Of a stretch of DNA of 64,000 bases, positions 60,584-64,000 are shown piece after piece. The DNA is taken from NCBI GenBank assembly GCA_030681645.1, contig JAUXRX010000023.1:57471-121470 (forward strand). Reading direction: 5' to 3'. How positions within the stretch are numbered: the stretch's first letter is position 1; each line of letters opens with the position of its first letter. The DNA comes from Archangium sp. (GTDB lineage: Bacteria; Myxococcota; Myxococcia; Myxococcales; Myxococcaceae). The translations under genes were made by a program, and so were the position numbers. The notes beneath the pieces are model-generated. The model had not been told where the DNA came from and did no database searches. It worked only from the letters and a program-made list of their open reading frames with translations.

Positions 60584-62233
60584 TCAGTTCGAGCAGCAGG
60601 CCAGCGGCCGCACGGCGCTGCACGAGTTGAGGGTGTTGGAGTACGCGTAGTCGCCGAACGGGTCGATCCACGCCGAGTAGGTCGCGGTGCCCGAGCGCCA
60701 GCTGTTGCAGGTGTAGGTGGTGTCGCGGTCGCGCGGCGTCACCGAGGGCGCGCTGCTCGAGAGGTACCGGGCGCCATCGATCCACGCGCCGGTAGCGGGT
60801 ACGGGCAGGGCCGAGCCCGCCTGCTCGTACTCGCGCGAGGTGCACAGGTGCGCGCCGGGGAACTCGGCCGCACACTTCGCGTGCGCTCCCTGGAGGCCGC
60901 CCAGGTTTCCGTTCGAGGTCAGGCTGGTGAACCCGCGCACCCAGCCGGACTGGGGCGCGCGGCAGCAGAGGAGCGGGCGCAGGGCGCTGCACGAGCTGGT
61001 GACGTTGGAGTAGGCGTAGTCGCCGAAGGTGTCGACCCACGCCGAGTACGTGGCGGTGGCCGAGCGCCAGCTGCTGCAGGTGTACGTGGTGTCACGGTCC
61101 CGCGGAGTCACCGAAGGCGCGCTGCTCGAGAGGTACCTCGCGCCATCGACCCACGCGCCGCTCGCGGGAATGGGGGTCGCCGCGCCGATGAGCTCGTACT
61201 CGCGCGAGGTGCAGAGGTGGCTGCCGGTGAACTCCGCCGCGCACTTCGCGTGCGCGCCCTGCAGGCCGCCGAGGTTGCCCGCGTAGATTCCCACCGTCAC
61301 CCCCGCCAGGCTGAAGCCTTCGTTGCCGGCGTAATCGGGCGTCGAGCCGGAGCCGCCGCCGGATCCGCTCCCCGGCGGGCCCATCGCCCCCGGCGCGCCG
61401 TTGCAGGCGACGGTGGTGGCGGCGCCTACGGAGAAGCGGCTGCCTCCGTAGGGGCACGTGGCGTCACCGGCCGAGAGCGAAGTGACCGTCACCGAGGTAC
61501 CCGCGGGCCCGGCCACGCCCGTTGCGCCCGTCGCACCAGCGGGGCCGGTTGCACCAGCCGGCCCTGTTGCACCGGTCGCACCGGTCGCGCCAGCGGGACC
61601 CGTCAGACCTGTCGCGCCAGCCGGACCGGTCGCACCGGCCGGACCGGTCGCACCGGCCGGACCCGTCGCACCGGCCGGACCCGTCGCACCAGCCGGACCC
61701 GTCGCACCAGCGGGACCCGTCGCACCAGCCGGACCCGTCGCGCCCGCGGCCCCCGGCGCCCCGTTGCACACGAAGACCGGCGCGCCCCCGTCCACCGAGA
61801 GCCGCGCTCCACCGAATGCGCACGCGCCCCCGTCGATGGCCGTGAGGCTGACCGACGCGCCGGAGGTCCCGGCAGCACCCGCGGCACCAGCGGGCCCGGC
61901 CACGCCCGGAGCGCCGTTGCAGATGACCTGCGGCGCGCCTCCATCTTCGAGCGACAGGCGCACGCCCCCGGCGGGACACAGGGTGTTCGGCGCCAGCACG
62001 GTCATCACCACCGACGCGCCACTCGGCCCGGCAGGTCCGGTGACGACGCCACCGTCCAGTACCAGCACCTCACCGCGAGGGCCCTGAGGGCCGGCCGGGC
62101 CGGGCTCCCCTCGCTCGCCCCGGGGACCAGTCGCGCCAGCGGAGCCAGCCGGCCCTTCGGGGCCCGCCTCTCCGGGGACAGAGGGGCACGCCGCCAACAC
62201 CAGGACGAGGGACGACAGGAGGATTCGGCTCAC
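60584..62233 (-). CDS. Collagen-like lipoprotein with duplicated Cys-rich C-terminal domain
   Basis: A 549-residue lipoprotein starting at GTG 62233; lipobox VLAAC. Short Gly-x-y runs alternate with CNGAPG-type Cys modules, then a long collagen-like GPAGAT repeat (nt about 61520-61750, 18-bp units) is followed by another Gly-rich linker. The C-terminus holds two tandem copies (about 120 residues each) of a domain reading NLGGLQGAHAKCAAEF, then HLCTSREYE, TPRDRDTTYTC and SAWxD; each copy has four or five Cys. The domain resembles adhesin-type C-terminal domains attached to collagen-like stalks. It may act as a surface fibre with a tip. Function not proven. Confidence 0.85.
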   Translation of the reverse strand: MSRILLSSLVLVLAACPSVPGEAGPEGPAGSAGATGPRGERGEPGPAGPQGPRGEVLVLDGGVVTGPAGPSGASVVMTVLAPNTLCPAGGVRLSLEDGGAPQVICNGAPGVAGPAGAAGAAGTSGASVSLTAIDGGACAFGGARLSVDGGAPVFVCNGAPGAAGATGPAGATGPAGATGPAGATGPAGATGPAGATGPAGATGPAGATGLTGPAGATGATGATGPAGATGPAGATGATGVAGPAGTSVTVTSLSAGDATCPYGGSRFSVGAATTVACNGAPGAMGPPGSGSGGGSGSTPDYAGNEGFSLAGVTVGIYAGNLGGLQGAHAKCAAEFTGSHLCTSREYELIGAATPIPASGAWVDGARYLSSSAPSVTPRDRDTTYTCSSWRSATATYSAWVDTFGDYAYSNVTSSCSALRPLLCCRAPQSGWVRGFTSLTSNGNLGGLQGAHAKCAAEFPGAHLCTSREYEQAGSALPVPATGAWIDGARYLSSSAPSVTPRDRDTTYTCNSWRSGTATYSAWIDPFGDYAYSNTLNSCSAVRPLACCSN

Positions 62234-62368
62234 GACGGCCTGACACCCGGGCGGGGTGGCGAGCGCAGAATTCGTGCGGGTGGCGGCCCGTGAGACCTGG
62301 GGCGGCCAGGGTGTATCGGACGTGGGAGCGCTCACCTCGGCAAGCGGCTCCCTCCCCAAGGACTTCTC

Positions 62369-63112
62369 GTGAAACCTGGCCTCGCTCTCGTCTCCCTCCT
62401 CGTTCCACTCGCGACGTTTGCGCAATCGGTCGAGGCGACCTCGCCGCCTCTGCCGCTCGTCGAGCCGGTACACGCGGCCGCCCCCGTGCTTCCGGGCTGG
62501 AACCTCGGCGCGGGGCTCGGTTTCGTCGCCTATGACTCGTCCGCGGTCCTGCTCGCGGGGAGCACCACGACCTCCGCCATGGGCATCTCCACCTCGCCGC
62601 GGATCACCGTCCTCCTCGAACGACGGGTCGGTGAGCAGACGTTCCTCACCTTCCAGGTCTTCGCGGCCTATCGCGCGAGCCAGGATGACACGAACAAGGA
62701 CCTCTTCTCCCGCCAGCTGACCCTCGAAGGCACGGTCGGCCTGCGAAGGGTCTTCAACCCGGGGGGCGTCATCGAGGTCTCCTGGTTCGGGAGCGCGGGC
62801 GTGAGCTACGGCGACACGGAATGGCGCTCGCTCATCAGCTCGTACGATCCGCTGACTGGTGGCAACACGGTGATGACGTTGCAGACGGTCCGAGTCCATT
62901 CCTTCAGCGTGGGCGCCCTCACCGGCCTCACCCTCGAGCGCGAGCTCGTCTCCGGGCTGGCCCTGCGTCTGTCGAGCAGCATCCTGGGGCTCAACTACGG
63001 ACTGACGAGAAACAGGCTCACGCTGGGAGACACTTCGACCGATCGTCAGGGCCACGGCGTCGAGCTCGGCCTGCGCTTCAGCCCGTCGATCGAGCTGCGC
63101 TACGCCTTCTGA
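62369..63112 (+). CDS. Outer-membrane beta-barrel protein
   Basis: A 247-residue protein starting at GTG 62369 with a signal peptide (LALVSLLVPLATFAQ). The mature chain alternates strands of amphipathic residues (FLTFQVFAAYRAS, LRLSSSILGLNYGL) and ends in a C-terminal Phe (SPSIELRYAF), the usual signal for BAM-dependent insertion. About 8-10 strands are expected. No close family recognised. It is divergent from the collagen-like lipoprotein gene across 135 bp, which must hold both promoters. Confidence 0.8.
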   Translation: MKPGLALVSLLVPLATFAQSVEATSPPLPLVEPVHAAAPVLPGWNLGAGLGFVAYDSSAVLLAGSTTTSAMGISTSPRITVLLERRVGEQTFLTFQVFAAYRASQDDTNKDLFSRQLTLEGTVGLRRVFNPGGVIEVSWFGSAGVSYGDTEWRSLISSYDPLTGGNTVMTLQTVRVHSFSVGALTGLTLERELVSGLALRLSSSILGLNYGLTRNRLTLGDTSTDRQGHGVELGLRFSPSIELRYAF

Positions 63113-63118
63113 GCGTGC

Positions 63119-63559
63119 TCACGGCCGGCTGCGCAGCGACGCCTCGCTGCGCTCGAGCGCCAGCTCCACCCGTTTCCGCTCGGAGACGTCGCGCACCAGC
63201 ACCACCGCCTCGTCCGCGCCAGAGCGGGACGCCCGGGCCTCGTAGTAGCCGGTCCTGCCCTCCAGTCTCAGCTCGTACTCGAAGGCCTGGGTGGCGCCGG
63301 TCTCCACCGCTGCGGTCACCGCGCGCAGGTACGCCGCGGCGATGGGCAGGGGCAACAGGTCCTGCACCGGGCGGCCCACGCGCTCCTCGCGGCGCGCCAC
63401 CACCGGCATGCCGCGCGCTTCCATCACGTCGCGGTAGGTGCCGTCGGTCGCCACGCGCACCACCAGATCGGGGGTCGCCTCCAGCAGCGCCCGCAACCGC
63501 GTCGCTTCGGCCTCCAGGGCGGCGACTCTGGCACGGAGGTCTTCGAGCTCGGTCGGCAT
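63119..63559 (-). CDS. Single-PAS-domain protein
   Basis: A 146-residue protein: a short coiled-coil lead (ELEDLRARVAALEAEATRLRA, split by a helix), a PAS core (ATPDLVVRVATDGTYRDV, YEARASRSGADEAVVLVRDV) and the SERKRVELAL helix that in kinases connects to the output domain. No kinase or cyclase follows. It could be a sensor subunit. Convergent with the barrel gene; 6 bp between the stops. Confidence 0.7.
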   Translation of the reverse strand: MPTELEDLRARVAALEAEATRLRALLEATPDLVVRVATDGTYRDVMEARGMPVVARREERVGRPVQDLLPLPIAAAYLRAVTAAVETGATQAFEYELRLEGRTGYYEARASRSGADEAVVLVRDVSERKRVELALERSEASLRSRP

Positions 63560-63629
63560 CCCCGCAGCATATCCCCGCGTCGGTTGGCGGTGCGCGGGCG
63601 TGCGGGGCTTCCGGCGTCGCCTGTCTCAC

Positions 63630-63671
63630 TCTCGTCGTGCACCCCGCGTTCACCGTGGGTGCACGACGAGA
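63630..63671. repeat. Perfect 15-bp inverted repeat
   Basis: CTCGTCGTGCACCC (63631-63644) and GGGTGCACGACGAG (63657-63670) pair perfectly, and T63630/A63671 extend the stem by one pair; the loop is 12 nt. No T-run follows. It could be a hairpin terminator or a binding site. Confidence 0.85.
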
Positions 63672-63935
63672 TTGAGGGAAGCACGCGACTCCGGGGGAAT
63701 CGACAGGGCTCGCTGTGAGCCGACGCCGAAAACCGCAGAAGGCTGCGAACGGCGGGACTTCGCTGGGCCCGAGAGCGCGACCTGGTGTGTTGCCTGGCTC
63801 GCAATCGCCTCGATGAGACGCGGGTTGTCAGTTCGCGCCCCTTGCTCAACCGGGCTTGCCCCTCGACCTTGCGCTCCTCGTGCACCTCCTGACTCAAGCG
63901 AAGAGCAGCTGGGGGGGGCCGCCTTTTCGAGGTGT

Positions 63936-63992
63936 GTTACCGCTGATACGCGATGGTCGAGTCGGACTCGACTATCGCGTATCAGCGGTAAC
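63936..63992. repeat. Near-perfect 57-bp palindrome
   Basis: GTTACCGCTGATACGCGAT (63936-63954) matches ATCGCGTATCAGCGGTAAC (63974-63992) perfectly. The inner arms GTCGAGTC (63956-63963) and GACTCGAC (63965-63972) also pair; only G63955/T63973 break the symmetry and one base, G63964, is the loop. There is no T-run. It is unlike the family A and B repeats. Confidence 0.92.
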
Positions 63993-64000
63993 CTACCTCG

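Larger units (their letters stand above)
63560..64000. other. Gene-free end of the window
   Basis: No gene is accepted in this 441-bp stretch. It holds two strong inverted repeats (63630-63671 and 63936-63992). A leftward frame through 63897 exists but is Arg/Ser-rich without domain or start context and is rejected. Confidence 0.6.

Noticed and set aside
63424..63897. Leftward 157-codon frame at the right end of the window
   Set aside because: Arg/Ser-rich, no start context, overlaps the PAS gene in another frame and crosses a hairpin.
63936..63992. Integron attC site
   Set aside because: The outer ends are GTTACCG...CGGTAAC, the reverse orientation of attC core sites, and no integrase or cassette array is seen.

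Overview
The window is 64 kb of GC-rich bacterial DNA with strongly third-position-GC-biased genes. I read it as a myxobacterium or close relative (Myxococcota). The signs are lipoproteins with Gly/Thr-Gly and Asp-Ala-Gly low-complexity stretches, an AgmX/PglI-like TonB_C lipoprotein, a calpain-type protease, long beta-helix and Ig-like surface proteins, and a collagen-like lipoprotein. Family or genus cannot be fixed from the sequence alone.

Layout. 1-10.6 kb holds the uvrA start, a zinc-ribbon protein, surface lipoproteins, an RNA ligase, a divergent DNA-methylase-like protein, a duplicated beta-helix protein, a membrane PAS protein, a calpain-like protease and an Ig-repeat lipoprotein. 10.7-19.1 kb is an alpha-2-macroglobulin/pbpC pair. 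19.2-22 kb carries an FAD monooxygenase, a tRNA-like remnant, lspA and a PAP2 phosphatase. 22.1-27.6 kb is half of an aryl polyene (APE) pigment locus: flavin halogenase-like enzyme, DUF3261 lipoprotein (ApeN-like), ApeO ketosynthase, ApeP dehydratase, ApeQ ketoreductase and ApeR ketosynthase. 27.8-46.0 kb separates the halves. It contains WGR/HEAT and CBS proteins, an envelope acyl-modification set (FemAB-like, MBOAT, SGNH-like partner, two CelD-type GNATs, alpha/beta hydrolase), a MIO ammonia-lyase, a TonB-type receptor, an SDR, a lipase-like lipoprotein, a sterol-desaturase-family hydroxylase and a transpeptidase lipoprotein. 46.0-55.2 kb is the other half of the APE locus: ApeC, ApeD, two ACPs, ApeG, a ligase-dehydratase fusion, glycosyltransferase, lipid acyltransferase, thioesterase, LolA-like protein and MMPL exporter, nearly all overlapping by a few bases. 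55.2-64 kb holds a Uma2 protein, a histone-H1-like hypothetical, a 21-bp minisatellite, a HelD-like helicase, a hydrolase, a collagen-like lipoprotein, an outer-membrane barrel, a PAS protein and a gene-free end with two strong hairpins.

How it fits together. The main system is the APE pathway. A ligase loads an aryl acid onto an ACP. Ketosynthases, ketoreductase and dehydratases build the polyene. Glycosyl-, acyl-, thioesterase, LolA and MMPL functions move it into the envelope. Compared with the C-to-R order I recall for enterobacterial ape clusters, the locus is cut between M and N, and the N-R block now lies 18 kb upstream of the C-M block. The ammonia-lyase in between could make the aryl starter, and the halogenase-like enzyme could decorate it; both roles are inferred. 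A GC-rich palindromic repeat family occurs at least eight times and has become part of genes: it supplies ribosome-binding sites, a stop codon, the pbpC N-terminus, a LolA-like C-terminus and the linker of the ligase-dehydratase fusion.
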